This document shows, piece after piece, positions 26,093 through 33,882 of a DNA stretch of 58,506 nt. A program made the position numbers and the translations under genes. The notes beneath the pieces were generated by a model. That model worked only from the letters and a program-made list of their open reading frames with translations. It ran no database searches and had not been told where the DNA came from. How positions within the stretch are numbered: position 1 is the stretch's first letter; every line of letters starts with the position of its first letter. Source of the stretch: Spirochaetales bacterium (lineage in GTDB: Bacteria > Spirochaetota > Spirochaetia > JAIPGG01); contig JAIPGG010000007.1 in NCBI GenBank assembly GCA_021736255.1, forward strand, positions 1 to 58,506. Reading direction: 5' to 3'.

Positions 26093-26491
26093 ATGGAACA
26101 TACATCCCTTCCCTGCAGCCGGGTTTACGCTGGATTTCCCTCACCTGCAGAAGACTACGTTGAACAGCGACTGGACATTTCAGCCCATCTGGTCCGACGA
26201 CCTGCCGCCACATACTGCATGCGTGTTACCGGCGACTCTATGAGCGAAGCGGGTGTCTTCGATGGCGATATTCTGCTCGTCGATCGTTCCCTGAACCCCC
26301 GGTCCGGGGACATCGTAGTGGCGGGGATCGACGGTTCTTTTCTGGTCAAACGGCTGCAAAGGCGCGGCGGGACCTACATCCTGGAAAGCTGCGGCCCCGG
26401 CCGGGAAGAATATGCGGTAAACGCGGAAGAGGGGCTGTATCTTTGGGGTGTTGTCACATTCTGCATCCATCCCTTGCGGCAACAGCCCTAA
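26093..26491 (+). CDS. umuD: UmuD-type LexA/S24 autoprotease, DNA polymerase V subunit
   Basis: UmuD is cut by RecA-stimulated self-cleavage to UmuD', which joins UmuC for error-prone synthesis. The cleavage region reads VYAGFPSPAEDYVEQRLDIS, very close to E. coli, with Ala-Gly at the cut site. The catalytic Ser is in RVTGDSMSEAGVFDGDILLV and the catalytic Lys in LVKRLQR. It is 132 residues, with a slightly short N-terminal arm. It is followed closely by umuC. The start has no ribosome-binding site and seems leaderless. Confidence 0.95.
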   Translation: MEHTSLPCSRVYAGFPSPAEDYVEQRLDISAHLVRRPAATYCMRVTGDSMSEAGVFDGDILLVDRSLNPRSGDIVVAGIDGSFLVKRLQRRGGTYILESCGPGREEYAVNAEEGLYLWGVVTFCIHPLRQQP

Positions 26492-26504
26492 AAGGAAAGC
26501 AGGT

Positions 26505-27779
26505 ATGGCGATTGCTCTGGTGGACTGCAACAGCTTCTATGCATCCTGCGAAAAGGTCTTTCGGCCTGATTTGCAGAACCGGCCGGTAGTAGTTCTCTCG
26601 AACAACGATGGCTGTATCGTAGCGCTCTCCTCCGAAGCGAAATCCCTCGGTATCCAGAGAACCACTCCCATTTTCGAAATAGCCGACTTCAGCCGGCGGC
26701 ACGGGGTGGCTGTTTTTTCGTCGAATTACACCCTCTATGCGGACATATCGAACCGAATCATGAGCATACTCGAAGACTTCAGCCCGGAAGTAGAGGTGTA
26801 CTCTATCGATGAGGCCTTTCTCCACCTCCCCGACTCGGGGCCGGCTGGATCCCTCGAACTAACCGCAAAGCAAATACAGGAAAAGATAACCAGGTGGACA
26901 GGGATTCCTGTTTCCATAGGAATCGCCGCTACCAAGGTTCTGGCAAAGCTGGCAAACCATCTGGCAAAAGGGAGAGAGAACCGGGGGGGAATCTACCGAA
27001 TCGACGGGCCGGATACGGGAGAAAAAGAATTCAAAGCAGTGCTGGAGAAAATTCCCGTCGGAAAACTATGGGGAATCGGTGAGCGCTACAGCAGTCTGCT
27101 CGGACGTTACGGTATCCATACGGCCCGGGATTTGCGGGACACTGACGACCGGTGGATTCGAAAACACCTGACGGTAACCGGTCTCCGAATTGCTTGGGAA
27201 CTTCGGGGGATTCCCTGTATCGAAATGGAAACGGCCCCTGTGCCCAAACAGGGCATCATGTCCTCCCGCAGTTTCGGACGCCCCGTCCGGACACGGACGG
27301 AACTCGAAGAAGCCGTCTCGGAATACGCGAGCCTTGCTGCCGACAAGCTCCGAAGCCAGGGTTCCGCGGCAGGAGAGGTTGCGGTGCATATCGCGACCAA
27401 CCGCCACGCCGAGGGACCGCAGTACCGGAATTGGGCAGCCGAATCGCTGCCCCTGCGTTCGGCCTATCCGCCGGCTTTGATCGAAACGGCCCGGCGGCTG
27501 TTGAAACAGGTCTATCGGCAGGGATATGCCTACAAAAAGGCAGGCGTCTATCTCTGTGATATCGGGTCCGCCGCCGATCAGCAGAAACATCTCTTTGCCG
27601 AACGAGACGAAAGGCAGGAACAGATCATGGAAGTCCTGGACGGTCTGAGGAAAAAGTACGGAAAGGCAGCGATGTGGAATTTATCCCGTGGGAACGCCAA
27701 GCCCTGGCAAATGCGGAGAAACCAGCTGTCTCCCGCGTACACAACCCGCTGGGCGGATCTGCCGATAGTTCACTGCTAG
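26505..27779 (+). CDS. umuC: UmuC-type Y-family DNA polymerase V
   Basis: UmuC is the translesion polymerase subunit. It begins IALVDCNSFYASCEKVF with the first catalytic Asp. It has the palm motif VYSIDEAFLHL, the thumb helix-hairpin-helix (IPVGKLWGIGERYSSLLGRYGIHTA) and the little-finger region. The C-terminal GNAKPWQMRRNQLSPAYTTRWADLP is typical of UmuC. The ATG at 26505 gives 424 residues, the family length. An upstream open extension overlaps umuD and is not needed. It lies 13 bases after umuD. Confidence 0.96.
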   Translation: MAIALVDCNSFYASCEKVFRPDLQNRPVVVLSNNDGCIVALSSEAKSLGIQRTTPIFEIADFSRRHGVAVFSSNYTLYADISNRIMSILEDFSPEVEVYSIDEAFLHLPDSGPAGSLELTAKQIQEKITRWTGIPVSIGIAATKVLAKLANHLAKGRENRGGIYRIDGPDTGEKEFKAVLEKIPVGKLWGIGERYSSLLGRYGIHTARDLRDTDDRWIRKHLTVTGLRIAWELRGIPCIEMETAPVPKQGIMSSRSFGRPVRTRTELEEAVSEYASLAADKLRSQGSAAGEVAVHIATNRHAEGPQYRNWAAESLPLRSAYPPALIETARRLLKQVYRQGYAYKKAGVYLCDIGSAADQQKHLFAERDERQEQIMEVLDGLRKKYGKAAMWNLSRGNAKPWQMRRNQLSPAYTTRWADLPIVHC

Positions 27780-27790
27780 AAGATGCAGAA

Positions 27791-28546
27791 CTAAACAATA
27801 CCCCAGGATAGCTCCGGGTAATCTACCGGTTCGATCGCTCGGCGACTGTTGCCGAAAACTGCTTGTTTTCCAACCGGATAGGCTTCGAGTCGGGGAGCTT
27901 CTCGAACGGAAGTGAGCCGGTCATAGGCTCGGGGATCGTCGATCCATTCATCGATCTCTCCACGGTCGAGGAGAACCGGCATTCGTTCTTTATGATTGTG
28001 CACCCGAGAAAGAAGCATGTTTGCGCCGGTTGTTAGGATTGAAACGGTCTCTTCCCTCTCTCCCTCCGGACTGAGCCACTGCGACCAGATAGCACCGAGA
28101 AAAATCATTCCGCCGTCACGGTAACGAAGATAAAAGGGATACTTTTTCCCTCCGTGTTCATGCCATTCGAAAAAACCGTCCGCAACAACCACACACCGGT
28201 TTGAAGCAGCAGCATCTCGAAATGAGGGTTTCTCTCGAGCGGTTTCTTTTCTGGCATTGAAGGTTTTCTTCCTGATATCCTCCGCCTTCCTTTTGTCGGA
28301 GACCCAGTGGGGAATCAACCCCCAACGGAGCATAGTCAATTCCCGCGGTTTCGGTTCGGCGTACCGCTGCTGTTCAGACCGGCCGGAATCATGATACCCC
28401 CCTCCTTCCCGTAAAACCGGAATGAAAGGGTATTCGTATGCCGCTGTATGGAAAAAAGGGAAATAGGGTTGTTTCCCGCTGAATCGCAGATCGAGTTCGG
28501 CTTCGATCTGCTGCTGATCCGGTGTAGAAGAAAGATGAAAACACAT
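27791..28546 (-). CDS. SOS response-associated peptidase (SRAP, YedK/HMCES family)
   Basis: SRAP proteins form a covalent thiazolidine bond between Cys2 and abasic sites in single-stranded DNA, protecting them during replication. Here the start is MCFHLSS, so Cys2 is present once Met is removed. Further signatures are PRELTMLRWGLIPHWV, FNARKETAREKPSFRDA, RCVVVADGFFEWHEHGGKKY (with the catalytic Glu) and HNHKERMPVLL (with the His). It is 251 residues. It converges on umuC with an 11-base gap, grouping two DNA-damage tolerance functions. Confidence 0.94.
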   Translation of the reverse strand: MCFHLSSTPDQQQIEAELDLRFSGKQPYFPFFHTAAYEYPFIPVLREGGGYHDSGRSEQQRYAEPKPRELTMLRWGLIPHWVSDKRKAEDIRKKTFNARKETAREKPSFRDAAASNRCVVVADGFFEWHEHGGKKYPFYLRYRDGGMIFLGAIWSQWLSPEGEREETVSILTTGANMLLSRVHNHKERMPVLLDRGEIDEWIDDPRAYDRLTSVREAPRLEAYPVGKQAVFGNSRRAIEPVDYPELSWGIV

Positions 28547-28558
28547 TATCTGTTCATC

Positions 28559-29335
28559 TCAGAATCCTTTAAAATCAGGATCCCGTTTTTCGAGAAAGGC
28601 GCTGACCCCTTCTTCGGCATCGTGGGTTGCACAAAGGGAAGCGAAAAGCTCGGTTGAATACTCAGCTGCCTCATGATAGGGAAGATTTTCCACTCCATAT
28701 ATCGCCCGTTTCCCTATTTCGCGGGAAATCCTGCTTTTTTTTGCCAGCGACCTGGCTCGATTCATTGTCTCGTCTTCCAATGAATCATCAGGTACCACCC
28801 AGTTGATCAATCCCAGACGCCGGGCTTCTTCCGCACTGTAAATTTCACCGGCAAGTACCATTTCCATGGCCTTCTTCCTCCCGACGATACGGCTGAGGGG
28901 TACGGCCGGACCGGAACAGATCAAACCGACATTTACCGCTGTTGTACCGAATCGGGCGGATTCAGCTGCTATTGCAAGATCACTGGCAAAAACTACTCCT
29001 GCTCCATTGGCAACAGCGTAGCCGTGAACGGAAGCGAGAACAAGCTTCTTCATCGATGCGATCGTGTGATTATGCTTATCCATCATGGAAAGGAATTCCC
29101 TATATTCCCTGGGAGTTTTATCGTGAAACTCCCCGAGGTCGATTCCAACGGAAAAATGCTTGCCCTGAGCAGAAATGACGACAACCTCCACCGCCTCGTC
29201 ATCATCACAGGAAAGTAGAGCATTATTGAGCTCCACAGCGAACTCCCGTGTAAAGGTGTTTTTTCGATCAGGCTGATTCAATATAATCCATCCGATGTTT
29301 TCTCGTTTTTCGACTACGATTTCTTTTGCGTACAT
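28559..29335 (-). CDS. Enoyl-CoA hydratase/isomerase family protein, ECHDC3-like
   Basis: This crotonase-fold protein has the CoA oxyanion motif KHFSVGIDLGEF and VHGYAVANGAGVVFASDLAI. The next segment reads FGTTAVNVGLICSGPAVPLSRIVG, which resembles the ECHDC3 branch (NVGLFCSTP) rather than classical hydratases with a catalytic Glu in GLPE. A simple hydratase reaction is therefore uncertain. The ATG at 29335 has GGGAGG just upstream and gives 258 residues. It lies 12 bases before the SRAP gene and shares its strand. Confidence 0.85.
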   Translation of the reverse strand: MYAKEIVVEKRENIGWIILNQPDRKNTFTREFAVELNNALLSCDDDEAVEVVVISAQGKHFSVGIDLGEFHDKTPREYREFLSMMDKHNHTIASMKKLVLASVHGYAVANGAGVVFASDLAIAAESARFGTTAVNVGLICSGPAVPLSRIVGRKKAMEMVLAGEIYSAEEARRLGLINWVVPDDSLEDETMNRARSLAKKSRISREIGKRAIYGVENLPYHEAAEYSTELFASLCATHDAEEGVSAFLEKRDPDFKGF

Positions 29336-29405
29336 GAAACCTCCCGACTGTTCAACCGTATTTTTCAACTGTTTATACAATACTTCAGGAAAGGACCGAA
29401 CGCAA

Positions 29406-30596
29406 TTACTTGCCGTACCGGCGGTTCAGCTCGGATCCTCCCGCCAGGAAAACAAAAATCTCGGATTCCATCCTTGTCATAATCCGGTCTCTCTCATTTA
29501 ACAAGCTGTGTTTTGCTTCAGGGAATTTGCAAATCCTGGAGTCGGCAGAATGTCTTTCTATAAAACCTATATTATAACGGTAGTCTACAACAGTATCCCT
29601 CAAACCCTGTAATACCAGTACCGGAACTTCAATTTCAGGATATTCATCCAGTGTTTCATTCCAACGAATCAGAGCATCAAACCAGGAAAAGGGTACTCTG
29701 TCTGTTTGCAGAGGATCGTTTCTTAAAAACTGTTCAAATTCCGGTTTACTGCTGGCACCACCGTAACGCCGACCGATAGAATCGGTAAAAAGAGAAACCA
29801 GCACCTTCACTGAGCGGGAAATCTCGAAAAGGTAGGATCGAATCAAGGGAGAGACAAGCACACAAGCATCCGGCTTCGGGAGAGTCTCGGTTTGTCGTAG
29901 ACGGCCGTCGACTGCCCCTGCATACCGGGAAGGAGTGTTTTCGATGCGAAGATGTTCGAGAACCGCTGAAGCACCGGTACTTTGTCCCAATAGATATACC
30001 GGCCCTTCGAACCAGGCGGCGGTCTCCATCCTGATTAGTGAAACAACTTCACCGTAATCCTGAAAGTCATCGATGTGGGCAGCCTTCCCCGAAGAAAGTC
30101 CATGACCCGGTAAATCTGGAGCAACAACATTCCACCCCTTTTCGACCAGGGAACGTATAAACCCGCTGTTCACCAGGCTGTGCTCGAGATAACCATGAAA
30201 CACATACACAACCGGCGCCTTTGAGTCTACAAACCAGATATTGACGGTAACCCGGCCCTTTTCCCACGGCACATAAGCGGTGATAAAATCCGCCCCCCAT
30301 GAGCCGGCTGCATACCGGTCCCGATATTGTTTTAGACAAACACCGTCCGTCTGAGCATTAGGCGGTTCCTGGCTTGCCGACAAAGGCTTCAGCTCCTTTC
30401 GAAGCCGGTTGATACAGGCTGCATCCAGTTCAGCCTCAGCAGGAAACAGCATTCCACCGAGCCCGAGGAACAGAAAAAACACCCAACAGAATCTCGACTG
30501 TATCTGCAGGCGGCCTTTCCGGCGAAAGCAGGTATCCGGATTGTTAGGGCGGAGAGGTACCGAAATCTTCATCCTTCTCATGTACGGAATAGTCAT
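29406..30596 (-). CDS. Exported alpha/beta-hydrolase (lysophospholipase-like)
   Basis: A hydrophobic segment after a long basic N-terminus (FCWVFFLFLGLGGMLFPAEA) looks like a signal peptide. The hydrolase core has YVFHGYLEHS for the oxyanion hole, DLPGHGLSSG, the nucleophile elbow LLGQSTGAS, the acid in LQGLRDTVVD and the His in EAKHSLLNE. This fits monoacylglycerol lipase or lysophospholipase families. It is up to 396 residues. The start is uncertain: ATGs at 30596, 30581 and 30572 all overlap the ClC gene and none has a good ribosome-binding site. Substrate is not known. Confidence 0.82.
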   Translation of the reverse strand: MTIPYMRRMKISVPLRPNNPDTCFRRKGRLQIQSRFCWVFFLFLGLGGMLFPAEAELDAACINRLRKELKPLSASQEPPNAQTDGVCLKQYRDRYAAGSWGADFITAYVPWEKGRVTVNIWFVDSKAPVVYVFHGYLEHSLVNSGFIRSLVEKGWNVVAPDLPGHGLSSGKAAHIDDFQDYGEVVSLIRMETAAWFEGPVYLLGQSTGASAVLEHLRIENTPSRYAGAVDGRLRQTETLPKPDACVLVSPLIRSYLFEISRSVKVLVSLFTDSIGRRYGGASSKPEFEQFLRNDPLQTDRVPFSWFDALIRWNETLDEYPEIEVPVLVLQGLRDTVVDYRYNIGFIERHSADSRICKFPEAKHSLLNERDRIMTRMESEIFVFLAGGSELNRRYGK

Positions 30597-31866
30597 AAAT
30601 TGTATGATGCCTATTTACTTGAAAACCGATTACCGCTGCTATGCCTGCAGGAAAACCATAAGCAAGTCCAAAGCTCTCTATTGTCAAAACCGCCGCAGCT
30701 ATAGGAGTGTTCATAGTGCCGGCCAACATGCCGGAAAAACCTGCGGCCATAAACGCATAGAATTCAGCGCTGCCGTGTTGATAACCGAGGGCTGCTGCTG
30801 CTGCATAACCGAAAAGCATGCCGAGCATAATAGTAGGCCCGGTAAATCCTGCACTCATTCCCGACCCGACGGTCAGCGTATTACCTAACGCCTTCCCGAG
30901 AATCAAGAGAAAGATTACAGCCACAAGAGGAATTGCCGCACCGATATTACCCCGCAGCAAATCAATGTCATTGGTCAATAGAGCTGCCACGATTTCATTG
31001 CTGGTCCCCATTAAGTGAGGATTAATAGACCACGCAATAATTGAGGCAAGGGCGCTTCCGATAAGTACTTTTAAGAGAATACGGGATCCGGTATCCCTCC
31101 GGAATAGTTTGGTAATAAACCCGTACAAGGTGGTAAAACCCTTTCCGAATAACCCCACCAGTACAGCCAGCAGAAGGAGCCACCAGGTAATCTCGAGATC
31201 CATTACCTCATGGTTGGCATTGATCACATAAAAGGGCTGCCAACCGAGGGCCCGGGAAACATACACTGCCGTTGCTCCGGACATAATCGCAGGAAACAAA
31301 TCCCTATACCGCATCTCGCTTTTTTGTATAATCTCTACAGCAAAGATACCTCCGCCTATTGAACTGTGAAACACAGCCCCCACCACTGCCGCCATACCGC
31401 AAATGGAAGCGGTCCGAACATCATAGGCATCAAATTTAAAACGCCCCAAAACTCTACCAAAGAGAGACAACAATCCCGAAGAAATCCTGCCTACCGGTCC
31501 TACTACCCCTCCGTTGCCTAAGGTAACCAGGGTAGCAAGGGCCGACCAGAACTTGAACAAGGTCTGTCTCCCAGACAACCTTCCATCGCGGTACCTCAGT
31601 CCCTCAATGTACGATGGGATCCCCTCCCCTGCTGCAGAAGGCTCGAAACGATAGACAATGCCCCCTGCAAGAACCGCTCCCAGAAGAGGGAAAAACGGAA
31701 GAGGAAGCCGGGAGGAAAAAAGAATCCTGCTCCCCCAGTCGAGTAACATATCAAAACCATGAAGGGTAACAGCACCTACAACCCCTGCGGACAAAGCAAG
31801 AAACGCCCATTTTCCTAGATAGAACAGTGACTTGCGATATTCAGGGGAAAAAAATGAGCTACTCAC
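30544..31866 (-). CDS. ClC-family chloride channel/transporter with altered gating residues
   Basis: This membrane protein of 440 residues has the ClC layout. The first selectivity motif is GEGIPSYIEGL (residues 80-90) in place of GSGIP. The second is LGNGGVVGPVGRISSG (about 116-130) in place of GREGP. The third is GSGMSAGFTGPTIMLG, followed by PIAAAVLTIESFG. The external gating Glu (Glu148 in E. coli ClC) is Val122 here. There is no CBS pair. It begins with GTG at 31866. Loss of the gating Glu in studied ClCs breaks proton coupling, so this could be a passive channel. Confidence 0.9.
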   Translation of the reverse strand: MSSSFFSPEYRKSLFYLGKWAFLALSAGVVGAVTLHGFDMLLDWGSRILFSSRLPLPFFPLLGAVLAGGIVYRFEPSAAGEGIPSYIEGLRYRDGRLSGRQTLFKFWSALATLVTLGNGGVVGPVGRISSGLLSLFGRVLGRFKFDAYDVRTASICGMAAVVGAVFHSSIGGGIFAVEIIQKSEMRYRDLFPAIMSGATAVYVSRALGWQPFYVINANHEVMDLEITWWLLLLAVLVGLFGKGFTTLYGFITKLFRRDTGSRILLKVLIGSALASIIAWSINPHLMGTSNEIVAALLTNDIDLLRGNIGAAIPLVAVIFLLILGKALGNTLTVGSGMSAGFTGPTIMLGMLFGYAAAAALGYQHGSAEFYAFMAAGFSGMLAGTMNTPIAAAVLTIESFGLAYGFPAGIAAVIGFQVNRHHTIYDYSVHEKDEDFGTSPP

Positions 31867-31901
31867 GTGTTTGTAGAGAACCTCCCCTCTTTATGAGCGC
31901 C

Positions 31902-32651
31902 TCAGCCGTGAGAACAGCCTCGTTCTGCACATGCGCCGGCGAAATCAAGGATCTCGGGCAAGCGATTATTCCAGTAGTTCCAATTATGCTTTCCCGGATA
32001 TTCGTTGTATACAAACGGGAGATCGAGAGTTTCTAGGTGATCCCGGAAAGCTCTGTTTTCGTTCACCAGGTAATCATCACTGCCGCAATCAAAACGAATA
32101 TGCGGCATCGTGCCGGAGTTTCTCGGCTCTTTGAATTTCCGCGCTAGAGCAAAACAATCATAATCGGGTTTCGGGAGGCGGGCTGCCATTTCTTCCCTGT
32201 CCTTGTTATTCGGCCTGGGAGTGTTCGTAAAAAAGAAGGGGGAGGAATGCGCCGATACTCCGGCAAAAACATCCGGGTGTCGGAGCGCCAGCATGACAGC
32301 GCCGTAGCCCCCCATGCTGAGTCCTCCGATAATCTCGGTCCGAACAACATGAAACCGCTGTTCTATGAAGGAACGGACACTATCCATGATGTGATCTTCA
32401 TATCGTTCCGCCCGGGCATCCGGATAATTAGCGTAATAACTGCGTCCTCCTTCCGGTATTACGATTAGCAGGGGCAGGTTTTCAGCTAAATGAGCAAGGG
32501 GGCTGAAACGGCCCCAATCCAGGTAATTCCCGGTTAGACCGTGAAGAAGATACAGAACTCCCTTCAACTCGCCTTCTTCAGGAAGAAAAATCTGCATTCC
32601 TACCGTTCGTTTTAGAGGTTTAGAAAAATGTTGAATAGTGATTTCAGCCAT
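31902..32651 (-). CDS. Esterase D/tributyrin esterase-like hydrolase
   Basis: The 249 residues fit the PF00756 putative esterase family. Signatures are KGVLYLLHGLTGNYLDWGRF, LLIVIPEGGRSYY, the nucleophile elbow IGGLSMGGYGAVMLAL, the acid in RFDCGSDDYL and the His in YNEYPGKHNWNYW. It has no signal peptide and should be cytosolic. Its ATG overlaps the Hpt stop by one base (TGATG), so the two are coupled. Substrates are probably short acyl esters or S-formylglutathione-like thioesters. The specificity is not visible. Confidence 0.88.
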   Translation of the reverse strand: MAEITIQHFSKPLKRTVGMQIFLPEEGELKGVLYLLHGLTGNYLDWGRFSPLAHLAENLPLLIVIPEGGRSYYANYPDARAERYEDHIMDSVRSFIEQRFHVVRTEIIGGLSMGGYGAVMLALRHPDVFAGVSAHSSPFFFTNTPRPNNKDREEMAARLPKPDYDCFALARKFKEPRNSGTMPHIRFDCGSDDYLVNENRAFRDHLETLDLPFVYNEYPGKHNWNYWNNRLPEILDFAGACAERGCSHG

Positions 32652-33037
32652 CAGCCAGGTTTTAATTCGTGCTCGACATTACGTAGTTCTTCCAAAATGC
32701 GCTTTTGAAGCGCTACACGGGTTTTTACATTCTCTCGACAAGCAGTTTCGAGAAACTCCGCCGTTTGCGACAACCGCATAGCCCCGATGGTAGCGGCCGC
32801 ACTCCGTATTCCATGCGCAATCTTCGCCAGTGCCTCGATGTCTTCGTCTTGAACAGCCACCTGTATGTTTTTTACCCGTTCCGGCAGTTCTTCCAAAAAA
32901 ACAGTATTTATCTCTTCAAGAAATTCCTGATCCATATCTACCGAGCGCAGCGCAGCTTCCCGGTCGAGGACAGGCAGATTATCAAGAATATTCTCTTGGT
33001 TTTTATCGAAATTGTATTCCATACTCCAACGGCTCAT
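32651..33037 (-). CDS. Stand-alone Hpt (histidine phosphotransfer) domain protein
   Basis: This 128-residue four-helix protein carries the Hpt motif IAHGIRSAAATIGAMRLSQT, with the phospho-accepting His. It starts with DNLPVLDREAALRSVDMDQE, also usual for the family. No kinase or receiver is present nearby, so it is an orphan phosphorelay intermediate. The ATG at 33037 lies inside the preceding lipoprotein gene, and 33022 is an alternative. The downstream esterase is coupled to it by a one-base overlap. Confidence 0.88.
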   Translation of the reverse strand: MSRWSMEYNFDKNQENILDNLPVLDREAALRSVDMDQEFLEEINTVFLEELPERVKNIQVAVQDEDIEALAKIAHGIRSAAATIGAMRLSQTAEFLETACRENVKTRVALQKRILEELRNVEHELKPG

Positions 33038-33749
33038 TCAACAAGAGAACTTTTATAAGAGGGATTCGAAAAACCACCTTTCCATTTTCGAACTTCCCGC
33101 CTTGCTGGTCAAGAACTTCTCCCTCAACATTGACCGTCAATTTTATCTCTGAATTCAAAACCCCGGGGGGACCTTTTTCGCCGAGGGCATATTCGAGCAT
33201 CTCGAGATACTCCTCTTTGCTTACACCGGCATTTTCCATGGGCCCAAACATTTCAAAAAAGGGCGTCTTGAGTATCGGTGCGAAATCGTACAGCTGGGGA
33301 AACGTGTCCCGCTCCAACCGGACCTGAAGATCATAAATATCTCCTTTTTTCCGGAAGGTGAGCATACCTGCCTGAGTCAATTCCTCTTCCCGGGAGAAAA
33401 CCTCCTCTATGTTCTGAAAACGGAACTCGCCTTCAAGCACTTCTGTTTTCGGAGATTCCAGCCGAATAAGATCCACTCCCTCGTTTTCGGCAAAATCCTT
33501 CTTCATTTGTTCGATATCATAGATCTGGCCCTTCGGAAGATCCGAATTTTCTTCCCCGAGAAATTCAGTCATATCCCGTATCGTTTGAACAAAGAAATCC
33601 TCTACCGCAAATCTGAACGAAACTTTACCGGAGCCATCGGTGGAAATATGGGCTTCCTGTTTTACGGAACAAGAAATAACACCGAACGTTAACGCTGCCA
33701 GTATGAGGAAAGCAACAACCTGAAAAATCTGTTTCTTCTGTATTTCCAA
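33003..33749 (-). CDS. Lipoprotein of unknown function
   Basis: A TTG start at 33749 has AGGAG six bases upstream. The signal VVAFLILAALTFGVISC gives a lipidated Cys at about residue 27. The mature part is acidic, with strands (HISTDGSGKVSFRFAVEDFF; GEFRFQNIEEVFSREEELTQ), and resembles the LppM-type or other spirochaetal lipoproteins with an HISTDGSG motif. It contains no catalytic motif I recognise. It opens the minus-strand run of genes that ends at SRAP. Confidence 0.78.
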   Translation of the reverse strand: MEIQKKQIFQVVAFLILAALTFGVISCSVKQEAHISTDGSGKVSFRFAVEDFFVQTIRDMTEFLGEENSDLPKGQIYDIEQMKKDFAENEGVDLIRLESPKTEVLEGEFRFQNIEEVFSREEELTQAGMLTFRKKGDIYDLQVRLERDTFPQLYDFAPILKTPFFEMFGPMENAGVSKEEYLEMLEYALGEKGPPGVLNSEIKLTVNVEGEVLDQQGGKFENGKVVFRIPLIKVLLLNEPLEYGIQFR

Positions 33750-33882
33750 AAATAACTCCTAAAAACTAAAAATATACTTCATGAGCAGTTTTATCAACCT
33801 AACCGGAATGATTGACTGAGATTCATTCGGAAATTATACTGAGCCGTTCATACTTCTTAAAGATTGTTTGACGGAGCGACAG

